Positions 19,954 to 31,790 are shown, counted from the stretch's first letter. The stretch is 64,000 nucleotides of DNA from Ricordea florida (GCA_949710005.1 OX453276.1:3873201-3937200); one strand, 5' to 3'. The notes: a model not told the origin generated them from the sequence alone. Program-made: numbers and translations.

Positions 19954-21339
19954 ATGGCGGGCAATAGACCACGACCTATTTCAGACACTCCGATGTCTAG
20001 TGGTTCTCAACCAGCATTTAATGTGGATTTGAGATGGAGCCAAATAGGTGTCCTTCAGATTGGGGATGGTAACGTGGTTAATTTGCAAAGTCCCCGTCAG
20101 TCAGAACTTGGGAAAATCTCCTCAGCCTCGGACAAAGTGCCTCTTCCCCGGATCACACAGGGAATACAGGGTTGTTTTCATTGTGGTGCAAAGCGGAAGC
20201 AAAGCACAATTAACTTCGCGAAAAAGAAACGAAAATCAAATTCAAAATTAATCTCCAGTAGTAGCGGAGATGAATTGGCCTTAACGAAGCCTTCACCAGA
20301 TTTACTGGAAGCCATTAGAGGAAGAAAAGAATCACTGGAAAAAGCTTTCAGTATAATCAACCAACTGCATCCTTTGCGAGACAGCGGCAAGTGGGACGAG
20401 TTTCAGAAAATTGCAGATAGTATTCTTCTCGAGAGAAAAGGCGATTTAGGGAGCGAGTTATTGGTCTCATTCGAAAGAAGTGTCGTTTTCAGTTATCAGA
20501 ACGATCCCGATAGATCGGAAGCAATGCTTGAAAGTGACTTAAAAAAACTCAAGGAATCAAAATTTGAAGACATGTATCTATTTTATTTCTTGATGGCGAC
20601 AGCGTTTATACACCAAACAGGACTTAACAGGCGGCAGAACAGACATGGCGATGCCGAAGAAAGTCTTGCATTGGCTCGCCAAAACGCAAGTGCTATAAAA
20701 TCTGGTTATCTCCAAGCGATCCTTGCCTATGAATCTGCTAGCAATCAGTCTAAGTACGTGTCAGTCTTGTCCTCTGACAAAAGACGTGCAAATTTAGTAA
20801 ACAAAGCTAAGAACACCATGGAAGAATGCATTTCGATATGTGCTCAAATAGACCGTCATGAACATTACATTCGTAAGGACCATTTTGGTCTCACAAAACT
20901 GGCTCTGGTGGATTTAAACTGTCGCACACGAATGGCCCGCTCGATGCCCGTGAAGGCGAACTGTTTAAACAACGCAAGAAAATACATCGAATGTTTGGAA
21001 AAGTACGAACATCAAGGTGAGATCAGCGAGGGAAACAGGATACAAATTTGGGTGGCGAAATCTGACTTTGATTTCAGGTTGAACAATCTGCAAGCGGCAG
21101 AGGTCGAAGCCAAGCGTGCCTTGGAAATGGCAGAAAAATTTGGGTTTAGTCTGGAGATAAGTCCTATCAAGGAACGACTGGAAGATATTTCACAGTTAAT
21201 CGCATCTCAAGAACAAAGAAGTTTTGCAGAAAGGACGTCCACTCAATGGTCAGTGGCTCAACGAGCGCAGTCGCCAAGTTCCTCATCATCAAGCCCTACT
21301 TCTTCAAGGTTTCCCAGCTCTTCAGATTGCGAACTCTAA
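19954..21339 (+). CDS. RHIM-TPR3: short RHIM-motif, TPR-like repeat protein
   Basis: 461 residues, single exon. I choose ATG 19954 (AAGATGG context) over the in-frame ATG at 19882, because the latter lies in the transposon end and its codons are absent from copy B, while the peptide starting MAGNRPR is shared. RHIM-like core VLQIGDGNVVNL at 33-44; a basic patch (about 79-98, KKKRKSNSK); helical TPR-like repeats from about 124 to 430 (LHPLRDSGKWDEF, GDAEESLALARQNA, LQAAEVEAKRALEMAEKF), closely similar to RHIM-TPR1; Ser-rich tail. The strand-rich middle domain of RHIM-TPR1 and 2 is missing, so motif and repeats are nearly adjacent. Probably an amyloid-nucleating adaptor; the partner is unknown. 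Confidence 0.85.
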   Translation: MAGNRPRPISDTPMSSGSQPAFNVDLRWSQIGVLQIGDGNVVNLQSPRQSELGKISSASDKVPLPRITQGIQGCFHCGAKRKQSTINFAKKKRKSNSKLISSSSGDELALTKPSPDLLEAIRGRKESLEKAFSIINQLHPLRDSGKWDEFQKIADSILLERKGDLGSELLVSFERSVVFSYQNDPDRSEAMLESDLKKLKESKFEDMYLFYFLMATAFIHQTGLNRRQNRHGDAEESLALARQNASAIKSGYLQAILAYESASNQSKYVSVLSSDKRRANLVNKAKNTMEECISICAQIDRHEHYIRKDHFGLTKLALVDLNCRTRMARSMPVKANCLNNARKYIECLEKYEHQGEISEGNRIQIWVAKSDFDFRLNNLQAAEVEAKRALEMAEKFGFSLEISPIKERLEDISQLIASQEQRSFAERTSTQWSVAQRAQSPSSSSSSPTSSRFPSSSDCEL

Positions 21340-22116
21340 GTAAAATATGCCTGTATTTAATTTAGGTAAGCAGCTAAACTGATTTTAGATTTACGCAGTA
21401 GCGTGATGGTTTTTGATCGAGACACTGCTCTCAAGAGTAGTGGGAAGAATAGTGGATTGTGGGCATGGGGTAGGGACAGTTGTGTACTCCCTTTGACTGA
21501 CAGAGAGGTGCAGAGAATTGTTCGGAGGTTTTGATCTATTTTTTTTTTTAAGTGGAGGGTTCAAAAGACTCACCGGCATTTTTTTGTGTTCTTAAATCTT
21601 ATGAAGGATGATTTAGAGATTTTTATAGCACCTGTACAAATACATTTATGTTTATTAATTTTGTCATTGAGATTACTGCAAACAAACATGCAGCATTAAC
21701 CCTTTCAATACCACAGGTGACCCATGTATAAATTCTCTTTGTAATTCCAATACACTACTGCACAAACAGATTATAAGAATTGATAACATGATCAAATCAA
21801 GGGTACTAAATCGATCAACTGCCAAATTCTCTTAACTAGAACATAAGGAACTGTATAACGCTTCCTCCAGAGAATTTATACTCGATCTTGCCAGTGAAAG
21901 GGTTAAGCTGTGGGTTTGCTTGTTTTATACTAAACTTCACTTTTTGTTGTATGTAGCACAGTGTAATTGAGTACAGGTTGCTTCTCAATAGCAATGATGT
22001 TACAAGTGAATAGTTTCTTGAGTGGAGTTGAATTGTCAAAATGCCTCCTCAAAATACCGGTATTCACTATTTAGTTGTAAAAATGGAGGTTTAAGGCTGT
22101 AGGAAATGTCAAAGTT

Positions 22117-22232
22117 TATTTTATTTTTATTTTATTTATTTTGTCACAAAAATTAGTTATATTTAACAAAACGATTTACATGTATGACAGGAGGAAGAAA
22201 CAGGGCGAGCCCCAATTGACATCAACCCCCTA
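22117..22232 (-). mobile_element. Short 3' fragment of a retroelement with A-rich tail
   Basis: About 116 bases ending (minus strand) in an AAAATAAAATAAAT-like tail, flanked by CAAAGTT on both sides (22110-22116, 22233-22239). Copy B has a single uninterrupted site at the matching place near 54690, so the insertion is directly shown. Element class unknown. Confidence 0.75.
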
Positions 22233-22632
22233 CAAAGTTCTATCTGAAGTAACATTTCCTTTTTTTAATTTGCCAAATGTAGTTTCCTTTTTCACCCACC
22301 CTGTTTTTCAATTAACATGTAGTGATATCAAATGTTTTGGACAGTGCTATTCAAGAAGCACCAACTTTAACTGCCTTAAACATGGCATATCAAATACCAG
22401 TTTTAATGTTCAAGCCTTTTGGAGATGTTTTACTCAATATCTGTCACAGATATTGTTTCGTCATTCATCTTTGTCCATATGCCAAGGAAACTAATAACTA
22501 AACTATTAACAAAAGTTTATAGAATCCCAGCAAAATAATTTTATTGGAAAACAAAAAGATTGTACTGCTGTTGCTATGGTAACATCTAATGCCTGGCAAC
22601 CTGCATCAAAATATACTTTGGTCGTCTTTGAC

Positions 22633-23389
22633 ACGGTCAGAATAAAACATGGACTGCGTACTACAGACTGTGGACTACGGACTAGGTATAAAACACAGAC
22701 TGGGGTATAAAATGAAAACTAGGGTATAAAACGAGGACTATGGTATAAAACGAGGACTATGGTATAAAACACCGACTGGGGTATTAAATGCGCACAAAAA
22801 TGCAGGTTCTGAAAAATTAAATTTTTTAGTCACAAATTGTTAACCAATTAATCCCATTCATCTTTTGCGTATCCATGTGTTCTTGTGCAGTCTCCAAGGA
22901 AAGACGTTCAAAATTGGTTAATATTTGCGTTAACGACCCAACCATGTTGTGTATGGTTGTTAATCTTGATTATGACTTATGCCTGATGCCATTTTGTGAT
23001 CATCTGGTTTGTGTGCTCGCAGGCGCACAACAGTGTTTGTATATGTTGTCGTTTAATTTTTTCCTTTGTTTTTTGGTATGGTAATGTACGATAATGAGTT
23101 TGAAACAAACGAAAATAAAATTTAAACCAAGGAAAAAATTGAACTACAACATATACATCGACAGGAACTCCTGGAATCCATAGAGCTTGTTGTCTGAACA
23201 TCAGCAAAGTTTACTTCCTAAAATGTGCCTCGCGTTTCGTTTACTTACCCTAATTCTTAACCCCAGTCTGTGTTTTATACCTTAGTCCTTGTTTTATACC
23301 TGGTCCGTAAGATTCAGTCCATGTTTCACACCCCAATCCGTGCTTTATACCTAACCCGTAGTCCACAGTCCGTGTTTGATACTGACCGT
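22633..23389. repeat. Foldback repeat with GTATAAAAC minisatellite arms
   Basis: The arms share ACGGTCAG and GGACTG and each carries tandem units around GGTATAAAACACAGACTG, in opposite orientation left and right. An inner hairpin pairs AATTTTTTCC with GGAAAAAATT. Copy B has the same structure at about 55093-55856. Confidence 0.7.
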
Positions 23390-23581
23390 CTTTGACATAT
23401 GTGGTAAAACATGGTAGCAATTGAAGGTTGCCTTGTGTTGACATTTTTGCCTTTAAGACTTTCACCTCAAGGACTAAAAAAACTACTGTGGACCTCCTTA
23501 ACTTCTTATATTAAGTCAGAAGACAGTTTTTAGTAAGCAATAAGTTTGATCCTCCCTTTTGATTTTGATTTTCTAGTAGTG

Positions 23582-23731
23582 TTGACCAAGCTCCTTCAGT
23601 CAAGATGACTGCATATTGACCAAGTTCTTTATTGCATTTGTATTTACCGAGATGTAATTGAGGTCAATAAAAACACTCAAAAGAATGAGGTCAAAATACA
23701 GCCATCTTGACTGAACGAGCTGCGTCAATAA
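23582..23731. repeat. MITE, TTGACCAAGC / TCAAGATGG family
   Basis: Imperfect inverted repeats TTGACCAAGCTCCTTCAGTC and GACTGAACGAGCTGCGTCAA. Further copies lie at 56060-56215 and, with better arms, at 39800-39957. Confidence 0.6.
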
Positions 23732-25147
23732 AGGATTTATTATAAGGCCATTTTGCTCTGTTTTGATTTGTGAAACAACCTGGGAAATCCTGGGCGGCCA
23801 AGATAGGCGCATTCTGCACGCTTGGTTAGCCAATCAGAACACAGGATTTGCCTAATCTTGCCCACTCGCAGAACCAGCCATAAAATAAATTGTCATTATC
23901 AATATGCACGTAATGTGAGTCCCCGAGGTAAACACTTTTGTTTTCTGTGAGTCCTGATGTTTCATAAAATGAATTCAAAGTCTAGGGAAGACAAAATTAA
24001 CTGGTTTTCCAATTGCAAGGGACTTGACTGTTACCTGTTTTGCAACATTCCTTGACTTTCACTTCAACAGTGACAAAGAGTGGAAGTTATAAGAACTCAA
24101 AAACGCTGAATGAATGATTTACAAACCTGAAAAAGTGGTTTCTGCAGGTCTCTGTTGTGTTCATTCATTAAAGTGAAAATGTGTAGTGTTTTCCCCACTT
24201 TCTAGCTATCATGCCATCTTTCATGATGCTTTGATCAGGTGCTGTCACATATTCTGTGTGGGGTAAAATTGCTGAATTATATCCTACCTGGGATACATTT
24301 TTAGCCTCATAATCAAAAATCAATTAATGACAGTCCATGTTTAGTTGAATGAAAGTCTAGGAATATAACAAATCAGTCATTATCACAGAATAGACACTGG
24401 GTAGATAACCAAATCAGATTACACCTTTTGTGTGCAAGTTGGTTTCTGCTAAAAATTATTACAAATCATCTGTAGGTGAATGGCTAAATTACAGACCACT
24501 TAGTTCTGTACAGAAGTACATTTTGCAATTAAAATAGTCACTAAACATTAATTTATCACAGCTTGTTATTACTAGTACGCATATCAAGCAAAAAAAAAAA
24601 AAGAAAACCTAAGAATCAACACTTTAAAAAAAGACTGATAAATAAAGAGCTGGAGAACAGTTCAAACAAGGTGGATACATTTCTAATCAGCTGACTAATA
24701 AAATATTTCATTGAGCTTGTCACTGTTTCAATCCATTTCAGTGCAGCAGCAGCCATATTTGGAATTTTTTTTGACAAGAGATCTTTTTGTTTGCAGGATT
24801 AGGTTTGTAATGAGTTTCATTTAAATTCAGCAAGCTGTGTTATTTGGTTCGTAACGCAACGCCAGGGCAAGAGCATTGCGTGACGCGGTAAATATGATAA
24901 TGGCCGTGAATTATGATTAGTGGAGGCATGTAATGAACGATACCTTAACAACCAAAATACATGGGCTTGATATCCAAATTTGTGATTTTCAGCCTCACTG
25001 GTTTATTTTAAACTCGCAAGTCAACAAAAATCATCGTAATTTTAATTTGAGAATCCCTACCGCAAAGTAGATTTGCCATGGAAACAGGTTAATGAACTGC
25101 CAAATACAAGGCGACGCGGAGATGATTGGTTCAGTTACTCGGGGGTT

Positions 25148-28100
25148 TCATGTGCTGCTTTTAATGGTGAGCAAATATTCAGGATAGCATTGAGCGTCGC
25201 GGAATACCACAAACAAAGTTGGATTCGAAACATTGTCCACCACAAAGTCATACAGCACTTCCGGTATCAAAGGATCACGAGGTGGAGGTATCCGAAGGCC
25301 TTTGCGTCCCATTGTATACAACCCCACCAAGACACGTGCAAGATACATTTGCCGCTCGCCGCAGACAGCTGACGTGTAGGACATCGAGTAAGAAGCATTT
25401 CTGGCGAAGTAAACTCCATTGCCGTACATCGCACCTTATGAGTAGAAGCAGAAAAAAATGCAAGTGTTGCGATAATGGGTAAGATTTCCGCACAGGTCCC
25501 TACTTCATTATGCATTCTGTAACTATACTATTTCGTTCTTCGAGCACAAGAAATATTTGCACGTGCATTACACCAGACAAGACAGCTTCAGCATGCATAA
25601 TGAAGTAGGGACCTGTGCGAAAATCTTACCTAATGATGTCAGTTTTTTCTGTTATCCTAGTGTGGCATTACACGGAAGGCCGAGCAATGGGAAAGAATTT
25701 TATAAATATACTAGATACTAATACACTTGTTCTATACCTACAGACTTAAGACTAAGATTGTCGGGTTTCAGTTTGTAATTTTGAAACGTTCAGTGGTGGT
25801 CGGAACATTTTGCAATGTTGGCAAGGTTTCTTCGCAAAGTCGTTATAAATGTTCGACAGTCACTGGGGCGTTTCAGGAAACCACGGTCATGGCGCGACAA
25901 AAATCTCTTGCATTTGACTCACAAAAGTTGGCATGTATGCAATATACCTATTCCTCCTCGGATAAAATACAGTGATGTTCGCAGATCCAATCGCAAAATA
26001 GACAGCACTATTTCGCGATGATTAGGCAAGAAACAAAGAAAGGATTGAAATTTGTGAAAATAAGAAAACATTGGAGTGAGTATGTATCTTCCAAGAGTAT
26101 CAGAACTGAAAGGAGGGCTTCATCACCAGGCACTATTCGCAGACTATTCGGGACCGAGCCCACATATGAGTGGAAATCGAGCTTAACTATAAAGTGATGA
26201 AAAATGGTAGGGTTGTGGGATGTGGCTTGAAATGACAATGTCAAAATGTAACAAGGGTAAGTTAAAGCCACACATATGCGCACTGAGGTGACAGTGGTAG
26301 AAGGGATTAAACCCTGTTGCTACCAAAAAAAAAGATGAAAAAATTGAGCTCAAAATGGCTGCTGGCTTTTGAGCTGAAATTTTTCATCTTTTTTTTTTGG
26401 TAGCAACAGGGTTTAATCCCTTCTACCACTGTCGCCTCAGTGCGCATATGTGTGGCTTTAACTTACCCTTATTACATTTTGACATTAACTATAAAGTGAA
26501 TGTGTTACATGTGTCCCTCGGGCTGGTTGTTCGAAGGCCGATTAGCACTAACCCAGGGTTAAATTTCAACCCGGGTTTCTTTTCCTCTTGTTAAAAAGCG
26601 TTTTCTCCGATAACTTTCTCTACGTTATTCAGAGCATACAATCATCAAATTGTATTCGAAAAGAATTATACTGAATGTGCTTTTTAAGCTCTCATATCAG
26701 CAATTAAATTTCGCACTAACCCACCAGCCCCAGGACAGTATAATGCGTACTTGTGTGGTTTCCTAGACCACGTAACAGGCGCTCAACTCTCGTGGAACAC
26801 TAAATAAATCCGATCGTGCCATAATGTGGCAACACAAGGCGTGTAAGCCACACAAAAAGCAGCTATTTTTGAAACTCGTATTTCCCGCGAAACTCTCTTC
26901 TATGGCACAACTTACCGTTGGATCCACTAAAGCTTCTATTGAACCCCTGTCTGTTGATAGAGTTGACGTTCCATTCGTCCGTTCCATGAAAAAGCTGTAA
27001 CTCATTGAGTTTATCAGAAATTCGACTGTTTTCCCTCTCCATCTCCTCCTTACACAGTGTATACTGCTTGTACAAGTAGCGGTTTTGAACCCTCTCTATC
27101 TTGATCAGATCTCCTTTTCCTCCCGTATAATGGAACATGTCAGCAACGGTCACGTGCTCCCAAGAGGTGTTATCCAAACAAACCAGATGAACAGGACTTT
27201 CATCTCCTTCAATGTACGGGTGGGCTTCCCACGAAGAGGGTAGAACTGATCCTGAAAAAGGGAACGAAAAGTCCCAAGAGGGGTATAGCTCAGTAGGCAG
27301 TATCAACGTCTCTCATTCTCTTGGTGTACCATGAACAATAGCTGCGACCATGGGATATTTTAGGGCTGGTTCGAAGTTTGTTATTATCTTTTTTTTGGGA
27401 AAGATATGGCGGATGGTGGAATAATGACCCCACTTAGCGCTTCAAACTACGGCAGACCGCATGCGTGAGTAGTTGGTCATTTCGCCTCCGATCCTCCGAG
27501 CAAACGTATTACAAAAAAAGAAAAAAAAGAAGATAACGGTTCACCACTTTACCTCTACCTTAACGGCATCCGTGGCTTTTCTGCTCAAATCATAGCTTCA
27601 CAGTCGCGTCTCTTTTTAATCAAAGTGGCAAGATTTCTGCACAGGTCCCTACTTCATTATGCATGCTGAAGGTGTCTTGTCTGGTGTAATGCACGTGCAA
27701 ATATTTCTTGTGTTCGAAGAACGAAACAGTATAGTTGCAGAATGCATAATGAAGTAGGGACCTGTGCGGAAATCTTACCATCAAAGTATTAGGGAAAATG
27801 AGCAGATGAGGGCAACTCACAGTCTATTAAGACTACAGAAACCTGAGCATCCTGTGGATAGCATGCGCTTCATTCCTAAGTAAAACTGTATATATACCTA
27901 CCTGATTCACCTTGATGTTTTCGAATCAACGGAACTGACTGACAGTTACCATGACCTGCGACTATGGTCATATTTGTAAAGTTTGCCTTGAATTCCTTGT
28001 TGCTTACCCGGAAAGAAACGTCGTTGTACTGCTGGCTGTAAGCTTCTTCCAGAATGCAGTTCACTCTCACAGAACAAGCGATTGGCAGTTCAAGAATAAC

Positions 28101-29931
28101 GAAACTCCAACAAACATACTTCGACAGCAACTCACGTTTCTTAAGCAGACTTGGGTTTATCGCGTATGCGTTGATTTCCTCCCAAATGCGAACCGCCACC
28201 GAGAAAACATCATCCGGGTTTCCGCATAGTGAAATGGCATTTTCGTTACTTTCTGGTTGGAGCGTGATATCACAGCGCTGAGCAATATCACGCAATCGAT
28301 TCCAGGTACATGTGTTTTGCAGAAGTTGTGGTACAACGTCGTTGGTTACCTTCTGATCTGCAATATTTAATGCGTAATACGCTTGCAAACTACTCGCAGC
28401 CTTAAGAATACTTTTCTTGTCCTTTCCATATATACGAACGCGAAACGCTTCCTTGTTCATTGCATGGTCTCCACGGTCGACCATGTTACCCTGCTCCCTT
28501 CCTGGACACAGATCTGCAGTGTTCCCTTCGTCCTCGTCATCATCAGTCTGCCTAAATAGCGGGGAATATTCTTCAAGTGTCAACACCGGAATACACTCGT
28601 CACTCACCTCTTTAGAAAAAGTGGCAAACATTTGTCTTTTGAAAAGGACAATTCTGATTTGGCGGAGAGTTTTTGGTGGGCACTCCAAGAAACTCAGGAT
28701 ACCCCGAGACAAGAACTGGGCCGAGGTTCTCCAGCTTAGTCCCATGCCACCTGCTCCGACAGTGGGCAGTGAAATAGAAACCAAGCTTCTAGAGTCAGCC
28801 AATTGTAAAGCAGTTTTTATGCCAAATTGAAGTGCACCAGCCTGCTGCAAACATGACGAGTGAATCACGTGAATCACATATTTACATGGCAGACGTCCAG
28901 CGGCGGTCATTACGGCAGAACCAAGATGCTGAGCGCCATTTTCCATGACCAGCGACTCACATTCTTCCTGTAGGATAGGGCCAGCCGCCTTCAAAATCTT
29001 ACAATTGAGTTCGCCCCCGTTACTCAGGTTCAAATCCATCCGATTGATTACTAGAATGGCGTCAGTGGTTTCTTTTGTCAAATTTCCAACACAGATAAAA
29101 ATTTCAGCGCCTTTAATATTTATTGATTTGGTCAACATGGCGTGCGCAGATGTCTGTGATGGCAGCTGATTCAGCACGAGTCCTCCCCGAATGTTCGTAT
29201 CTGTAATCTGGGCATGCACCCAAACGTTTCTCTCGCCTTCCGGCTCTCTATACAAAATCCCTGAACCATCAACAGTATTTCCTGGGTATGATAGGTTGTG
29301 AGATTCTTTCTGCAAAACAAATCAAACAAAACTAAAATTTAATTATGTTCCGCTTTTCAACATTGGGCAGTTCTCAGGTTACGCGCCCCTATGATCAGGG
29401 TACTTAGACTCTCGGAACAAGTCTTACCTGTTGCCATGGCAACGCTTGCACGTTGCCCCTCGTGACATTTTGTTCAATATCTTGTGACTGTGCTTCTTTT
29501 AGCACCTCGATGACACAAGCATACTTCCTTTCCTTGTTGCTAAGCGCATGCTTCCCAATTCCACGGACAAAGAACTTCCGCATTCCAGGTTGGCTAAATG
29601 AGACAGTCGCTACGTGAACGTGACTCGCTATTTCTGGGAAAAGCGCGTAGATCCTCACAAGGTTTCGTCTCTCACTTTCATCGCTCACAGAAGACGGGTC
29701 AAAATCTGTCGGTCTCTTGAGCTTTTTGTTCAACTTTTTGAGCTTTTCCTTTAACAATGGTAAATCGCGCCGGCCATAATCAAACAGGTACTTTAGGACA
29801 CCGCTTTTGGTATCATTGCAGGCCCAAAACAAGTCTGATGCTCGTCTCCAATCCACGTTCATATCCTCAACATTCTCTTTGTTAGTAATGACTTCAGGCT
29901 CAGGTAAAGCATTGTCACCGCACTCTTCCAT
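25148..29931 (-). CDS. PARP14-like macrodomain mono-ADP-ribosyltransferase (four exons)
   Basis: Exons: 29931-29428, 29309-27902, 27251-26916, 25434-25148; all junctions are GT-AG and in phase, giving 844 residues. Order: N-terminal region of unknown fold (1-168); macrodomain about 233-403 (FICVGNLTKETTDAILVIN, PTVGAGGMG); acidic linker; KH-like part about 454-552; WWE domain about 565-633; ART catalytic domain 638-844. The triad is His726 (LFHGT), Tyr758 (GVYFA), Leu823 (PTLFVVF). Leu in place of the PARP1 Glu predicts mono-ADP-ribosylation. In the macrodomain, the usual VNAAN-like loop is altered (VINRMD), so ADP-ribose binding is uncertain. MITEs sit in introns 2 and 3. Vertebrate PARP14 has more macrodomains and N-terminal RRMs; upstream exons could have been lost or cut off by the retrotransposon at 30162. 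The family acts in interferon and antiviral responses in vertebrates. Confidence 0.85.
25478..25630. repeat. MITE, GGTAAGATTTCCGCACAGG family (PARP intron 3)
   Basis: Inverted ends GGTAAGATTTCCGCACAGG / CCTGTGCGAAAATCTTACC, 153 bp. This family has five copies in the window (also 27627, 39380, 41460, 63306). The matching copy in B (63306-63464) shows this insertion predates the segmental duplication. Confidence 0.8.
26237..26486. repeat. 250 bp near-perfect palindrome (PARP intron 3)
   Basis: Arms of about 118 bases starting AATGTCAAAATGTAACAAGG are inverted around a short centre near 26356-26370. AACTATAAAGTGA appears just right of the element and also about 50 bases to its left. Probably a foldback MITE. 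Confidence 0.75.
27627..27779. repeat. MITE, same family as 25478 (PARP intron 2)
   Basis: 153 bp with the same inverted ends. A perfect 8 bp duplication ATCAAAGT flanks it (27619-27626, 27780-27787), which fits a hAT-type insertion. Confidence 0.85.
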
Positions 29932-30161
29932 TGTGGACCGAAGTATCCCTTCCCGACGCGGGTGTTTGCACTCTACTTCCTAAAGTTGATTAAGACCACA
30001 TGTTCACGACATAATGTATAAGATCAGCTCTTTAGCTTTAAGACTGAATAACAAACTATCAAACGTAATTAACAATAGCAATAATACTGAGTGGAGTCCA
30101 ATTCACGGCCTGTACGTGGAAGAGTTCGAGTGATAACAAAGGCGGACCACGGTACAGCGCG
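29932..30161. other. 5' flank of the PARP gene, cut by a retrotransposon
   Basis: Only about 230 bases separate the PARP ATG from the retrotransposon LTR at 30162. No clear kB decamer or TATA box was found, and further upstream exons cannot be excluded. Confidence 0.4.
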
Positions 30162-30569
30162 TGTCGCGTTCCCGATCGGAGTCCTCGACTGAGTATCCGA
30201 ACGGAGTCCGCTGTGTTCAACCAGAACACTTTTCGGTTTTTCATTCATTTATTTTGCGATCCATAAAGCATGCGGTGAGAACTGAAAATAACAGTGATTG
30301 TTTGGAATTGTAGAAATACTGAAGATTATAATCAAAAGACAAAACTAAAAATAAAGAAAGGGCAAAAGGCTTACGTTATAATTTCTCACTCCGGTGGAGA
30401 AGAACGATAAATTGCGCCGAAGATTGAGCGTTCTCTTTTTCTCCGTCTCCGAAAATAAAATGCGTATATAAAAAAACTGGTATCATGTAACTGACATGTC
30501 TGTCAAAATTGCGTCACGCAATGTGACACGCGCAGACAAAACTAGTTTAGCAAATAACGTAACATAACA
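30162..30569 (-). repeat. 3' LTR of the BEL/Pao element
   Basis: 408 bp, TG...CA ends (plus sense), matching the two halves of the split 5' LTR with moderate divergence. Confidence 0.9.
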
Positions 30570-31639
30570 CTCCTCGCCCAAGGATATACGATCCTTGCTC
30601 CAAAATCAAACAGTGTCAATCAAATTGTTGTCAAATTAAAGTTCTAGACTGAAGTGGACTGCAAGGCTAAGCCTCTACACAAGACTTGTCTACTCGATGG
30701 TCTGCTTGTCCTGCTCTAACAGGAGGACAAGGCTGGCGATGGGGCGTGTGTATGCCTTTGCATTTCCTCCTTTCCAAGATGCTACCCTCGCGCTCCTAAC
30801 TTTCCCGTCTGAACTTGTGTAGACTTCGGCTATCCTACCCAAAGGCCAGTCGTTTCGGTGTGCGTCGTCTTCCTTAATAAGCACTACGTCTCCCACAGAG
30901 AGATTGCGCTCACTGCGTTCCCACTTGGATCTGCTCTGAAGGTTGTGCAGATATTCTCTCCTCCACCGTACCCAGAACTGGTCAGCCAGGTATTGGGCTC
31001 TTCGCCACCAGTTGCGAGCGTAGATATCCTGTGGTACAAAGTGGCCAGGCGGTGGGGCAAGAAGACGATTCTTCATGGTGAGTAGCATGGATGGCGTCAA
31101 AGGCTGTGGCTCTTCCGCGTCAGACGGTATGGCGGAGATAGGTCGACTGTTCACGATTCCGGCTACTTCTGCCATGAGAGTAACCAGTAGCTCGTGCATG
31201 AGCTGGGCGCGTCCAATCCCTCTAAGCATGGCGTCACAACCATGCTCGGTCACATATCTTTTGATTTGTGCCTGGTCCATCTCAGTGACGCGGTCGTCTA
31301 GCTGTGACTCACCGCCAACGAAATTTGTGCCGCGGTCGCACCTGAGGTTTTTTACCGGACCACGGATAGCCTACGTGTAGCCGCACCCTCCCCCCGAAGG
31401 AAAAAAACGGGAGGAGGGAACGTCTACGAAAACCTGACACAAATCGTGTTATGTGACGTCACCCTTTAGCAAGAAAATGTGTAGTACTTTTTCATTGGTG
31501 AGCCATTTTCTCAATACTTACATGAACTCTGATTGGACCATAGAAGAAAATGCCGGGCTAACCATGTTCTCGCACAACAACGAACTGTCCGAGCTATATC
31601 GCGGCTTTGAATTTTTCTTGAGCGGCTCTCGGAATAGAG

Positions 31640-31790
31640 AAATTTCATGGAGAACAGCAGCAAGCCATCGATTTGTTTCTTGAAAGGAAGGATATCTTCG
31701 TTTCTCTACCAACCGGTTCCGGGAAGTCGATAATATTTCAAGCGATACCGTTGATGGCCTCTGCTCTTTGGTTTAAAAAAAGTTGTGACA
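31640..31790 (+). pseudogene. Captured RecQ-type helicase fragment
   Basis: The frame reads GEQQQAIDLFLERKDIFVS then LPTGSGKSIIFQAIPL, the Q-motif and Walker A region of RecQ-family DNA helicases. Only about 50 residues remain before the similarity ends. Confidence 0.7.

Larger units (their letters stand above)
21340..25147. other. Intergenic between convergent RHIM-TPR3 and PARP genes
   Basis: No gene seen. It contains a retroelement tail (22117-22232), a foldback repeat (22633-23389) and a MITE (23582-23731). Most of it is shared with copy B (53954-57715). Confidence 0.6.
16088..26160 (+). repeat. Segmental duplication, copy A
   Basis: From about 16088, and excluding the transposon at 16317-19888, this stretch aligns collinearly and in the same orientation with 49177-64000. 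It includes a small MITE, RHIM-TPR3, the convergent intergenic DNA, the last PARP exon and part of the preceding intron. Differences between copies are discrete insertions plus scattered substitutions and small indels. The right edge cannot be fixed because copy B runs off the window. Confidence 0.85.

Noticed and set aside
27285-27400. tRNA-like A box (TATAGCTCAGTAGG) near PARP exon 3
   Set aside because: No convincing B box or stem structure follows; at most a SINE scrap.
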